Shown here one piece after another: positions 40,650 through 52,200 of a stretch of DNA of 64,000 bases. The stretch covers positions 248,001 to 312,000 of the forward strand of contig NW_019173942.1 of NCBI RefSeq assembly GCF_001642475.1. The letters are read 5' to 3'. Each line of letters opens with the position of its first letter. The stretch's first letter is position 1. Both the position numbers and the translations under genes were made by a program. Source of the DNA: Fonsecaea monophora (Eukaryota; Ascomycota; Eurotiomycetes; Chaetothyriales; Herpotrichiellaceae). The notes beneath the pieces are model-generated. The model worked only from the letters and a program-made list of their open reading frames with translations. It had not been told where the DNA came from and did no database searches.

Positions 40650-42041
40650 AAGACTGCGACACTTACACCCGCCCAACATGGCCAGCTGGACCATGCTCAT
40701 AATCTCCCCACCCTCAATCCCCAAACAGGCAAAGCCGAGAATCTCCCTCGTGTCGGCGTCGACGATGGCCTTCATGAAGCCCTTTGTCTCGTCCATCTCG
40801 AGGGCGCGGGCGACGTACGACATGGGCATCTTGGCGACCTTGACGTTGCGTGGCGGGCTGAGGGCGCGGGCTTCCTTCTCGGTCATGCCCACGCGGCCGA
40901 GCTGCGGGTCGATGAAGGTGGTGCTGGGCACGAGGCGGCCCTGGATGGAGGCGCGCTCGTCGCTGTTCGCGAGGGTGATGAGGTTCTGGCGCAGGACACG
41001 GAAGTCGTCGTAGCTGACGTGGGTTTGCTGGGGGCCGCCCTTGATGTCGCCCAGGGCCCAGACACCCGGGGCCGTCGTGGCTAGGTGCTCGTCGACCTTG
41101 ATGAAGCCCCTGGCGTCGACGTCGATGCCGGCGCTCTCGAGGCCCAGGTCGGCCGTGTTGGGCGTGCGGCCCGTCGCTACCAGCACGTGCGAGCCCAGCA
41201 GCGACTTGGGCGTGCCGTCACCCTGGGTCATGGAGACGACGATCTGGCCCAGCGTGACGTTGGAGACCTCCTTGACCTCGGCGCCCAGGTAAACGTCGAT
41301 GCCCGCGCCGACAAAGATGTTTTTGATCTCCTCGGCCACGTCGGCGTCCTCGCGCGGCAGCAGCTGCGGATGGTGCTGGATCAGGCTGACGCGAGCGCCG
41401 AACCGCTTCATCATCTGCGCGAACTCGCACCCGATGGCGCCGCCGCCGACGATGACCAGGTGGCGCGGCACCTCGGCTAGCTCCATGATGGTGGTCGAGT
41501 TGAGCAGGCCTTCGGTCTTGTCGGCGTTTTTGGCCCGCAGCGGCGCAGGCGAACAGCCGGCGTTGATGAAGATCTGGTCGCCCGTGAGCGTGAGCGGGTT
41601 GGCCTCATCGTCAGCCACGACGACCTGGAGCTGCTTGGGGCCCGTGAACCGGGCTTTGCCCATGAGGATCAGGTCGAGGTTGTCGGTCTGGCGGATGCGG
41701 GCCTCGCTGCCGCCGCGGAAGCTGTCGACCATGTCGCGCTTGCGTTTGCGCACCGTCTCCATGTTCAGCACCAAGCTGGACCGCTTGAACTGGACACCGT
41801 AGCTCTGGGCGCGACACGCCAGGTGCGCAATGCGCGCGCTGGCCACCATGGTCTTTGTGGGTGTGCACCCCTCGTTGACGCACGTCCCACCCACATGCGT
41901 CGACTCGATCAGGGCCGTGCGCCGGCCGGCTTTGGCAAAGGCCTGCGCCAGGGGCCCGCCGCCCTGGCCGGACCCGACGATGATGGCCTCGTAATGGCTG
42001 TGGGTGTGGCTTGTCATGATGGTTCGTAGCGCTGCTCTCAT
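40388..42041 (-). CDS. Pyridine nucleotide-disulfide oxidoreductase, mercuric-reductase-like
   Basis: Two exons (40667-42041, 40388-40473) give 486 residues from the first ATG, or 478 from the ATG at 42017. FAD motif: YEAIIVGSGQGGGPLAQAFA. Redox-active disulfide: GGTCVNEGCTPTKTMVASAR, the CxxxxC of class I enzymes. The second dinucleotide motif is HLVIVGGGAIGCEFAQMMKR, the FAD-binding tail motif is GVWALGDIKGGPQQTHVSYD, and the dimerisation domain starts STTFIDPQLGRVGMTEKEAR. The unspliced frame runs into a meaningless LSLSLSL from a microsatellite. Splicing at T|GTAAGT (donor 40666) to TAG|TGACC restores the family C-terminus LTYDELENAIFAHPCLSESL. The C-terminal CC pair of true bacterial MerA is absent, so the substrate is probably not mercury. 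It is on the opposite strand from the monooxygenase and upstream-facing Ppo. Confidence 0.85.
40551..40590 (+). repeat. 10-bp tandem repeat (AAATGGAGGA), four copies
   Basis: Near-perfect decamer copies directly beside the AG microsatellite, inside the intron of the MerA-like gene. Confidence 0.85.
40591..40644 (+). repeat. Dinucleotide microsatellite (AG)27
   Basis: A perfect (AG)27 array in the intron (40474-40666) of the minus-strand MerA-like gene. In the transcript it is a CU tract starting just downstream of the 5' splice site. It explains the spurious Arg-Glu and Leu-Ser open frames on both strands. Confidence 0.97.
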
Positions 42042-42707
42042 ATACTTTCTCTCAGTATGGCACAGCCTATGGTGGGGGGAGAAGACGTTTTATTGATTGA
42101 TGGATTAGTTTGAGTGACCGTCTAGATACTCGCCACGTCGTCTTGACCAGCGATAATCATGTCAATCAAACCGAGGACCAACTGGATATAGCGGGCATCT
42201 AATCTAGGTGTAAGTATTGTTTTCTGCCTTGGACAGACGGTCGTTTTGGTTGGGAGGGGAAATGGTTGAGATTGGGATGCGATACGGAGCAGGTATATAC
42301 CCAAGACTCTTGCTTACTCACCGTCATCGCTTTGCTTGTGTCATCCCATGCATCCCACGCATCGACCATCCACTGAGCGACTGCCTGCATTCGGAAAGTT
42401 TTAATATTCTTGGGAACTTTTTGACTTTTACGAGACAACACGAGTCGAATGAGTGAGATTTTCCCATCAGTCGCAAGCCGGAGACGGGAAGATATAAAGA
42501 TGTAACTCCCGCTCTGCCAAAAACATGCCTACATATACCCAGGTATCCCATACACCCCATCACTTATACAGACACAATTTCCTCCCCCCCCCCCTTCTCC
42601 CAAAACTGTCCTTTTTTCCCTGGTGTCAATTTGCCCATAACATATCCCTTGCCTAGCCTGCCCTATCTGCCTACTGAACTTACAAGAGTTGGCACCAAAA
42701 TCCCACT
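42042..42707. other. Intergenic between MerA-like gene and Ppo
   Basis: 666 bp: promoter of the MerA-like gene and 3' UTR of the Ppo gene, both minus strand. It includes a C10 run near 42586. No gene. Confidence 0.45.
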
Positions 42708-45700
42708 TCAAGCAGTGTCTTCCTCCATGTAATCTCCATTCAAGCCATTAGCTGCGGCCATGTCGCTGTTCAGGATTTCCTCCTGCATACCTGGCACACC
42801 GGTCAGGCCCGCAAGTTGGTCGGGTTGGTCCTTCCAGAGGCCGTCGTGGTGGACTTTCATACCTGTGATTGGGAGTTGGTATTAGTAACGCTTTTTCTCT
42901 TTCTTGAACTGACGAAAGAGAAGAAGGGGATCTCAGGAGGGGTTTGGGAAAAGAGGGAGAGAGAAAGGAGGATGGTAGTGGTGATGGTGGTGGTGGTGGG
43001 AAAGACTCACTGGTCGGGAATGGGTACCACGAACTCCAGTCCTCCAGCATAAACACCTCCACGGTGCCTGGGTTGGACTTCGGGTCACTGCTGGTGGGAT
43101 TCGGTGCCGGCACCGTCTTCTTGAGCTGGCCTTGTGGGCCGGGCGCTCTCCTGAGATTCTTCAACTTGGCAAATACCTTGAGTTGAGCTGCCATGGCCAC
43201 CTCTACCATGGGACGGCCGAGACAAGCATGGGGCCCGTATCCGTGGTGGATGTACAGCGATCGATCACGCGTGGGATCGATCTGGCGCGGGTTGGGGAAC
43301 ACACTCTCGTCCAGGCCGGCCGCGATAAAGTCGACGTAGATTTGGTCGCCGGCCTTGATTGGGACTTTCTGGCCGTTGTCGGGAATGACCGTGTCGATGT
43401 TGGCCTTGCGAAGCAGCCCGAAAGCCGCCGGCGCCAGACGATTGGCTTCAAGGGCGTATCCCTTGAGTTTCTCGAAATCAGCAGGGTCGTTGGACCAAGC
43501 ACATCGTTGAATCTCTGGCCAGTGCTCCTTGTATTCGTCCGACAGGTAAACGTCCAACATTTGGATGAAATGTTGAGCCTGCGTGGCAACAGCGGCTGCA
43601 GCGGTGGGGATGATGGTCGAGACAACCTCCTCAACCGACTTGCCTCCCTCAAAGAGCCGTTTTAGAAGCAAAGTCCCATAATCTCCGAGCAGCTCACCAG
43701 TCGTCCCCATGGAGAACAGGTCGCGGACCCGAAGGAGTCCACCAACCTTGACCGCCTCGCACACGATCTTGACAAGCTTCGAGAGTTGATCGTTCGCAGT
43801 CTTCGCACCCGCCCGCAGTTTGAACGAGCTGGCTGTGTCAAGGTCCAGGAAGACGTAGGCGAACATGATGGACAACGCCAGGTAGAGCTGGTCGACCTCA
43901 ACCCCGATGGGATTCAGGTCTCCTGGCTGCTTGAGCGGCAAATGGAACATGCGCGCAACAAATATGGCATGGGACGGATTGCCGACATCGCGGCACGCGT
44001 CAAGCTGGTACCATTCGCCTCGCAGGCGCTCAGACCGGGCAACCACTAGTTGAGTGGTCAGGTCTTCGTAGAACTTCTGCACCTGTGCAAGACCGTTGAC
44101 CGGGCAATAGAGGGCCTTCTCGACTTCCTTTCGCTGCGTCGCATTGGCCGCGCTGTCCCCGCTCAGCATGTAATCTTGATGAGTGAGATAGAAAGTATGT
44201 GGGCCCCAGGGCACGGAAAACGAGGCCTGGTCTCCAAGAACACCGGTGACAGCCTTCCACGACCGAATGGAAGTCGGAACTCCAATGTATGTCGGTCGGT
44301 CGAAGTTGTAGTCCTGCTCTTTGCCGAGTTTGGTCAAGATCTTACGATTCTCTTCGGGTACTGTCAGGGGAAACATGGCATACACCGAGTTCCCACGATA
44401 GTAGAACGGCAGAGCTCGCATTAGTAAGGTATAGAAGCAACCCCCTTGTGCCACCGTCGGGTCGGATTTGACTTGCGACCAGCCCCAATTGGTCAGGTTC
44501 GCAGGTGTGTAGTCGACCGTGTAGAATCGATCTCCCCTGGTAAGAGCCACGGCGTCGGCCAGAATGGTTCGAGAGATGGTATATCCCGGACATAGGCCCG
44601 AGCCAGGCTCCAATGGATCCTTTGCATCTTCGGCAACGATACCTGGATAGAGCTCGACGTAGTCTGGATGCTCATAAAGCGCTTTCAAGGAGCGAGCGAC
44701 CTCCTTGTTCTTGGTGATATCGGAGAAGGTCTTGTGGGGTTCCAGTTTGAAGAACTTCCTAAATTCGTTGAGTGTCGCCACGTTCCAGGCTCGCGCTTGC
44801 TGGATACCCAAGACGTCGATGAGCTTCATCACGAGGGGCACGTTCCTGGGTCCGAACGCGCAGGCCACATCTTCGGTAGCTTCCGTCAAGATCTTGATAA
44901 GATCTTCATCCCGGAAAGTCCCTCTCTGTGTGCGTTTGTATCTGCCCGAGTCAAGATCCCACTTGGAGGGATCCGGGCCGCGGTCGTCTAGCCACTTCTT
45001 CAGCTTCGGTAATAGCTCCCACTGAGTCACTGTAGTGACGTCTCTGCCGGGGAAAAGAGACTGGTACAGATCATTGGTCCATTTCTCATCCTTGATGCTA
45101 ATGGCCGAGTGCCATCTGTAGACCAAATTGAACTCGACGCTGACTTGGTTTCCCACCCCCAAGGGGACGCCTGCGCTGTCAAATACATCGGAGAAGTTCT
45201 TCCGTGGATCCAACGTCCATGTCGAGTTCGTGCGATTGAGATTGAGAATCGTTCGCACATAGTCGTTCAAAATGATATTGACGTAGAGGCCGCACGTCAC
45301 CAGTCTGGCGGTCTGAAACAGGTCGTTATCGAGCTTGGCGATGGCCGCAGTGTCTTGGTCGTTCTTTGGCAGTTTGAACCGACCTCCCTCGTTGATTTCC
45401 TTGAGCTGCATGGCCGCATAGTTGTGGAAGCGGTTGAAGCAGACAATAATGGCGGAAACTCCAGGCGGGAAGCCGAGAATGCGCTTCTCGCAGAAGCTGT
45501 CTGGCTTCAAAAGACCATCCTTGAAGGTTCTGATTTGGTTCTGCTCTTCCTGGCTGCTCCCATACAGAGGCGCCAGGTCCAAATAGGATGAGGTCTTGAC
45601 CACGGAGTAGTCGGTATCATCAGTGTGGAAGCAGTCGTGGATGATTATGGTAGCAAGGTAGAAAAGCATGCTAGAGATTTTGTTCGGATGTTCTCTGGGC

Positions 45701-46378
45701 TCGTCACCCCGGGCGAAGATGGCGTCGAAGATGACACCAGGGTCGGGAAGCACCCCTGGCTTGAGAGTCTGAGGGGTGACGGTCCTCGCGTAATACGAAC
45801 CAGCCTTGCCCAGGTGCGGGTACATGATGTTGTTGTTGGACCCGTCGGCAGTGCGATATTTGAACTCATCCCCTTGGTATGACAGGGGAGGATGCTCCAA
45901 GTTCTCCCAGAGCAACTTGATGAACTGGTTGGTCAAGTCATCCAGCGACTTTGACTCGGGAGGCAGTGAAGCTGCCAATTGGAGAATCTTCTCCATCTGT
46001 GGAAAGACCGGATTAGACATGATCAGAGGCATTCACTCCAACATTGCTTACTTGATACTGACGATCATCGACGAGACCGCCATCGAACAAGGTTGTGTCG
46101 ACCAAAGAACCAAGTAGTCCAAGGTTCTCTCCTATCCGAGGTGCTTGAGATGCGACGTCCGCAAGCACCCTGGCCAGCAGGGGACGGGACTGCACTGTGG
46201 CGCCATTGATGACGGTACTGGTTGATGCAGAATTCGACCCTGCAATGCTTTCAAAAAAGCTTCTGATAGTGGTGCTGATTCGGGACCCCGTGTAGTCGTC
46301 ACCCAAGCTCGACGGAAATTCGCGTGAGCCGTCCATTGCGTTGAGAGAAGTTGAAGAAATCTTCCTTTTACGCGCCAT
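42708..46378 (-). CDS. Psi-factor-producing oxygenase (Ppo; linoleate diol synthase-like)
   Basis: Three exons (46052-46378, 43011-45996, 42708-42862) give 1155 residues. Ppo enzymes join an animal-heme-peroxidase dioxygenase domain to a P450-like isomerase and make oxylipins that steer sexual and asexual sporulation. The dioxygenase shows the distal His region ATIIIHDCFHTDDTD (about 229-233), SYLDLAPLYGSSQEEQNQIR, RFHNYAAMQLKEINEGGRF and the YxxH catalytic Tyr/proximal His in FNLVYRWHSAIS (about 402-405). The P450 part has YALEANRLAPAAFG (ExxR) and HGYGPHACLGRPMVEVAMAA near 1033. The thiolate Cys is present, so diol-synthase activity is possible, unlike PpoC-type proteins that lack it. The last exon, found by splicing a 148-bp intron, encodes MKVHHDGLWKDQPDQLAGLT to MEEDTA. 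Exon 1 is MARKRKISSTSLNAMDGSRE. Confidence 0.92.
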
Positions 46379-48445
46379 TGTTGGCAGGCAGAGGTCTCAG
46401 CTATATAGGTGAGGCCCCCGTAAGGCGTCGAAGGAACACAGGCTACAAGGAGAGGAGTCAATTCCGGATCTGGCAGAAGCGAGTGAGGTGTCGCGGTGGA
46501 AGGGGAAGGCAGCAACATCAGTAAACGAAAAGCCCAGGGAGTCTCGCAAATGCTCCCTTGAACGAATAAGACTGAGGGCTGAGCATCGAGCTGAGGCTCC
46601 TGGGCCCACTATCTCAGCAGGGGTTCATGGGGGGGCCGAGAACTCGTGGTCTGCAATGGCGACGTCCTGATTGGCAACGGCCAGTCATGGTTACCTTCAG
46701 GCCATGGGCCCTTGGCTCGGTGACCAGCCTCGGCAGCACGCGCAATGGCGCCTTTTTGATATCGCTAGAGACATTCGAGTGGAGACCAGTCAGAAAGTAG
46801 CCAGGAGTGAACGGTGTGCTTGGGCAGTAAGCAGAGGATAAGCGTGGAATAACAGTATTCAAATATTGGCCGAGAGGAAAATGATCCAGTTGCTTTCTCG
46901 ATGCTCTTAATCGAAGGATTATCCCACAACAATCTGCTCGAGAATCATCAGCTTCAGCGCCTGGAATGACCGGAGAAGAGCCATGCGACCAGTCCCGCTG
47001 CCAATTTGGTTAACTCGCTGTAAGCCCAAGGGGCCATCCGGGGGGGATTGATAGGAGCCGTTGTCTAACCAACCTTAAGCACACGCACGTCGACCAGGGC
47101 GCTTGAAACACCCAAGAATGTACCTCGTACCTAGTTACCATTGTTCTTTTGTTGCAATGATGACCGGTTGATCCACAGCATCTTGGTCTGCCTTACCTTG
47201 AGAAAGCACAGACTGTAGGTAAGACCCTGAGACCCCTCAGTCTTCGAAATAGAATCTTCTTCCGTTCCGCGTGTAACCGGCCGATCGCCAGTGAACTCTG
47301 GGTTCCCAACTTGGAGCACCCACACGAACAATAGGCGTCGTAACTAGGTGGCTGCGTCACACCACAAAGGGTGTTGTGGAGTACAATTTCAGCCAGCCTT
47401 CACTGTTGCTTACAGGACAAGAAATGTATGTCTTGAAGCTCACAATTGCTTCGATCCGAGATGCAATCATCAAAGGGAGAGCCATTGGGACACTCTGAAA
47501 TACCTTTCGTCCGTGTCGGGAAAGTGTTGTACTCGTAGACTGCTGCAATATGACAAAAGCAGCCACCATACAACGCTAGCAAGCGGAGCCAGCCTCGTCA
47601 AAGAAACGCAGGAGAGATCCTTTGAGGATTATTTGCAAGGATAAGGGCAGAGACTGGTAGGGCCCCTTCCAAATGACACTGGGTCCAATTATGTCCGAAA
47701 AAGTCTGGTGATCTCAAAGTTGTGTGATAGGAGTACGATAGCGTGAATGGAACCCGAGGGCTGCAAAAGGCGTCGAGTTGCTCATCAAGTTTGAAGGCAG
47801 CATCTATATCAGCCGCTGACTTCAGCCCCGAAGAAACCATGTGAAGGCAGCTGCAGGGGTGGACAAGAGGTGGCACTGGCTCTCCCCTGACTCTTAGAAA
47901 CAGGTTTGAAAGAGGGCGGTTCACACCGGTTACAAGATTGACAATACAAGTGCTGCTCAGGAGCAGAGTTTGTAGGAAGACGGGAGGGAGCCGTTGTGCA
48001 AGACTCAACACAGCAAAGAACTGCTCAACAGGAATGAATTCAAGTCGATGAAGCAACATCTACAATCAAACCAACCTAACCAACCTCAGCCTGGAATTCT
48101 CGAAGGCAACAGACATTATAGAGAGAAGATTAATGTTGCACAAAGTGAACAATGAAGACAACCAACCCACCACCAATGCAGCAAATATTGATATATTCCA
48201 AGTTGACAGAGAGACACAGATGAAAAGACCAGCCAAAATGAAAATCTGCTGTGTCAGACGGCTGTCATTTGATTTGTCAAACCTGAATCCGCAGCATCCA
48301 ATAGCATAGCGCCAAGATTTTCTGTCTTGGCATTAAATCGCACACGAAGTTTTGATGGACCTGTTCAACTTCATCGCCCGCCGACTGCGCTCCAGTTCAT
48401 ACTCACAAAATTTGAAACAATCCCAGAAATCACACTGCTGCCAGG
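46379..48445. other. Long divergent intergenic region, Ppo / RPL23
   Basis: 2.07 kb between the divergent Ppo and RPL23 ATGs. No supported gene; a 153-codon minus-strand frame at 47.6-48.06 kb has no recognisable features. A GTACCTCGTACCTAGTTACC segment lies near 47120. Long upstream regions would suit the developmentally regulated Ppo gene. Confidence 0.4.
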
Positions 48446-49212
48446 ATGTCGAAACGAGGGTACGTGGCCCAATCTTATCTATGGGCTCCCTTTGCGTCGT
48501 CGAGGACCCTCAAATACTTGTCGAACTTTCGTCGTTGAGAAGAATTACACTGACTTTCTGAAACAGCCGTGGTGGTGCCTCCGGCAACAAGCTCAAGATG
48601 ACTCTCGGTCTTCCTGTGTATGTGCTTCTCGATTCCCAAATCTCAAACCTCAGGCTCCTCCGCATACCTCCCACTCAAAAGGCGACGGTGCCGCAGTCTA
48701 CACGGATTGGTCTCAAGAATATTCAAGTCTTCACCCACCAACGACAATCCCAAGCGATGTTATTTTGTGGTTAGTGAGAGTATACTGATGGAGATAATAG
48801 AGGAGCCGTCATGTCGTGTGCGGATAACTCGGGAGCGCGAAACCTCTACATCATTTCCGTCAAGGGAATCGGTGCTCGATTGAACAGACTACCCGCCGCT
48901 GGTGTGGGAGATATGGTCATGGCCACCGTCAAGAAGGGAAAGCCTGAGCTGAGGAAAAAAGGTACGTCAAACAAACCCATTGAGCTTTGGATTCGACGGC
49001 TCACTATCGATTCAGTCATGCCCGCAGTCGTCGTTCGACAGTCGAAGCCCTGGAGACGGCCAGACGGTATCTATCTGTACTTCGAAGACAACGCTGGAGT
49101 TATTGTGAATCCAAAGGGTGAAATGAAGGGCAGTGCCATCACAGGACCAGTAGGAAAGGAGGCTGCCGAACTGTGGCCTAGAATTGCAAGCAACAGTGGC
49201 GTTGTCATGTGA
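48446..49212 (+). CDS. RPL23: 60S ribosomal protein L23 (uL14)
   Basis: Four exons (48446-48459, 48567-48617, 48801-48961, 49016-49212) give 140 residues, the usual length. The assembled protein starts MSKRGRGGASGNKLKMTLGL, continues PVGAVMSCADNSGARNLYII and ends ITGPVGKEAAELWPRIASNS-GVVM, matching eukaryotic uL14 throughout. uL14 sits at the subunit interface of the large ribosomal subunit and contacts rRNA and subunit-joining factors. Exon 1 has only 14 bases and exon 2 only 51, so gene finders easily miss the first 22 residues. Intron 3 (48962-49015) is 54 bp, divisible by three and free of stops; retaining it would insert 18 residues between KKGKPELRKK and VMPAVVVRQ. Several introns near the start are typical of fungal ribosomal-protein genes. 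Confidence 0.97.
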
Positions 49213-52200
49213 AGAGCAAGACTTGTTGAGCAGGAGAGAAACTTTTCGCGCCAATGGAAGGGTTTAGCAAACATATCCTAGGTTATGATGACGGAGGCAA
49301 GGACAATCCTGATGCACGTCGGCGAAAATTGAGATGATACCACAAAATTCCTGGTCATGAGCGACGGACCACGAAGAATGAATTCCAGAGAATAAAGACA
49401 ATCCCTGGTTGACAGGATGAGAATCAGACAGTCTACCCTGCAAAGAATTCTGCCAGCTACGACTTTGTCTGCGCACCAATGGCACACGAATGGTCCAGCC
49501 ACTTTCAAGGACATCTGCATCATTCGACCTGGGGGCTGAGATGTGGAGGACCAAAAATGCAAGTGTCAATGAATGATAATACTCGCATGTGATTGATGAG
49601 AAATCGAGTATTTCCAGCCCTAAGCATCGAAATCCGAGTGACGAGAACATTGGTCATGAATGTCGCGTGGAATTGAGTAGCCCTATTTCAAGGTACCAGG
49701 CGTCACAGATTCACTTCGGGCGTGATAGACAAATCCTGTCGTTCCGACCACTATCAAGGCCAAGGGCGCTGCTTGCTATCGCTCGTAAAAATGTTCGTCT
49801 AGACAACGCCAGCCCCTCATGTTCTGGCCCCCTGTGACTTGTGTCCCAAGCATCCCGGATGCCTCTCAGTACCAAAAGTATGGTTCTCGAATCGCGTGGC
49901 AAGCTGCCTCGTGCCCAGCTGCATCAATCTCTTTTTCTCGGTTTCATCATGGACTGAGGGGGCGATAGTACCGACGAATACCGGCATCACTGAGCGTGGA
50001 TCCGCCCCAACGTCCACCCAGAGAGGCAGGAGCAGTTGCGGCTCAGCCTAATCACAAGTGCCTCGTACCAATGTCAAAATGCCCATCTTCTCAGCGTGAC
50101 CGGCCCAAGTGTCGAGGATTGGAACTTTCCGGTGGCTTGATCTGTGGTAGGTGTCGTTCGGGGACCAGCTGTCATGCAAGAGCTCCTGCATCCAAACATA
50201 CCTGCTGATTTGACACAGAGTTGAGGGGACTGGTTGGCACACGAAGCCCGATCCCCTTTCTGTTCAGCTGCATCTTGCTCTGTCGGTTCGGCTTGACAGT
50301 TTGAGAGGGCCCAGAAATTGGAGAGAAGGATGAATCCATTAACTGGCACGCTCGTCATGGCTTTGGATCAACCCCTCTCTTTCACTCCACAAACACCATT
50401 TGGTGGCTTGCTCTGCAGAGAGGCTAACTTGGACAGGCGTGTCAAACTCACTGACTGGGCCGGCTGCATTTTCGACTCCTCGTCCAGCCTGAAGCCGTTG
50501 TCTGCAACAAGACATGGCACTCCCCAACAGCTCTCTCCGTTTCTCCGAACATCCCAGTACGGCTAGGCACCCTCCCCACAGAGTTTCACAAAGACATTCG
50601 AGGAAGGATGGAGGCTCGCTGTTATCTCGAAACGAGGAAGATCACGAAAAGAGGTTTGCGATCGGCGAGGATCTGAAGGAATTAAGCGAGAGGCAAAAAT
50701 GGTCGACCTCTGAGAGCGTTACCAAGGGAGCGCAGTGGGACTAGACCCGTCCAGATTCCCTTCCCAAAAGCGCGGTCCAGCACCTCCAGGGCGCTACGAG
50801 GGTGTGTCCACAGTGTCCACAGTCGCCAGAGTCCCTCGTGGAATCCAGGAAAGTTTGACAAGGTTTACCTGCTCGCTGGGGCTTCAAGTCAAGGATCCTG
50901 TTGGACCCCAACCCCGCGTCTGCAGAGCTGGCCGCAGTCTATCCCAACAGCAGCAAAACCCTGGCGCCCGATATGGATGGCAGACCGAAGGTGCCGTGTG
51001 GTTAATGACATTCAACCTTGTCCAAGCGTCTAATTACCAACTGGGAACTGAAGTGCGCGAGCCTCACACCATGCCATTTACCTTTTTCCGCCTCCAACTG
51101 GTCAATGAAGCCACTGGCGAATGAGCACCATCTGGGACGATGTAGTGATTGGGATTAGGTACTCCAACCCAATACAGAACAACAACGCACAGAGGGTGAA
51201 ACAAGGGTGAAGGGATATGGTAGACTGGCGCCAGCACTCCATCATGTGAGTCGTCATATTCCCCGCCTTACATGAACAGGCTGTATTCATTGATCACTAG
51301 GTATTGTTTTTCCCTTCGAGGGGCTGGTCTACCGTTTAGCACTCCGTCCGGCTCCGACATTGGTCTGCGCTTGACAGGGCAGTGGAGCTTCTCAACCCCA
51401 GGACGATCACCACGCTTCAAACCACCAAAGACCCCGAGGACAAATGACTGTCCCAACTTCTGTGATCAGGCTCGAGATTATCTAACCCCTGAGCACCTCT
51501 AGCATGACATCAGAAAGCGCAGCATCAGCACAGATGGTCTCTTATCAACCATGAGGCTCCCAGCTAAACCCTGCAGTAATTGGCCTAGCACACCCCATCG
51601 AGACGAACGAGGGTAATCAGTGAGGGGGTCTTTGGAGACTACTGTCGTATGGGCTCAAATCGGCTTCTGCAGGGACTACGAGAAAGACCCCAAGAGCTCC
51701 AAACTCAAGCGTTCTGGCCCAACCCAATCAACGACACCACCACCCTCGACGGACCAGAGACATGTTTTCAGTGGCTGCCCCTTTAGGCTTGCATCAGTGG
51801 ATATATTCTGCTGTTGGACAAGAAGCCACGAGGTCTTCAGCTGGCCTTGGCATGCGCTTCGCAACAAAGTTCCCCGGCGCATTCTTGTCATCATTTTTCT
51901 TGGGCTTCATGACAGTTGTTTGGCCCTGGACGCCGACAAGACTTGCTTGCCACGCTTGACAGGGCTGCAGATGGTCATTGCGCTCCGAAATCTATTCGTC
52001 TTCTCCAGAAGCGTACCCACCCTCTAAGCAGCATGTATCATGATGCATATCCCAGTCATCCTTGCCTGGCGCCAGGCTGATTCTCTTTGCGCTCATCTCA
52101 TCCGGCCAGATTCGATCCATCAGACTGGTTCCCAAATACGAGAGATTTGTCTCCTTCGGGCACTTGGTGGGGGCCGGCCATCCCCAGACCCAAAGAACTT

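Noticed and set aside
40399..41084. Plus-strand Arg-Glu repeat proteins near 40.6 kb
   Set aside because: They are translations of the (AG)27 array plus antisense of the MerA-like gene.
47598..48059. 153-codon minus-strand frame upstream of RPL23
   Set aside because: No domain, signal or homologous pattern; most likely leader or promoter sequence.
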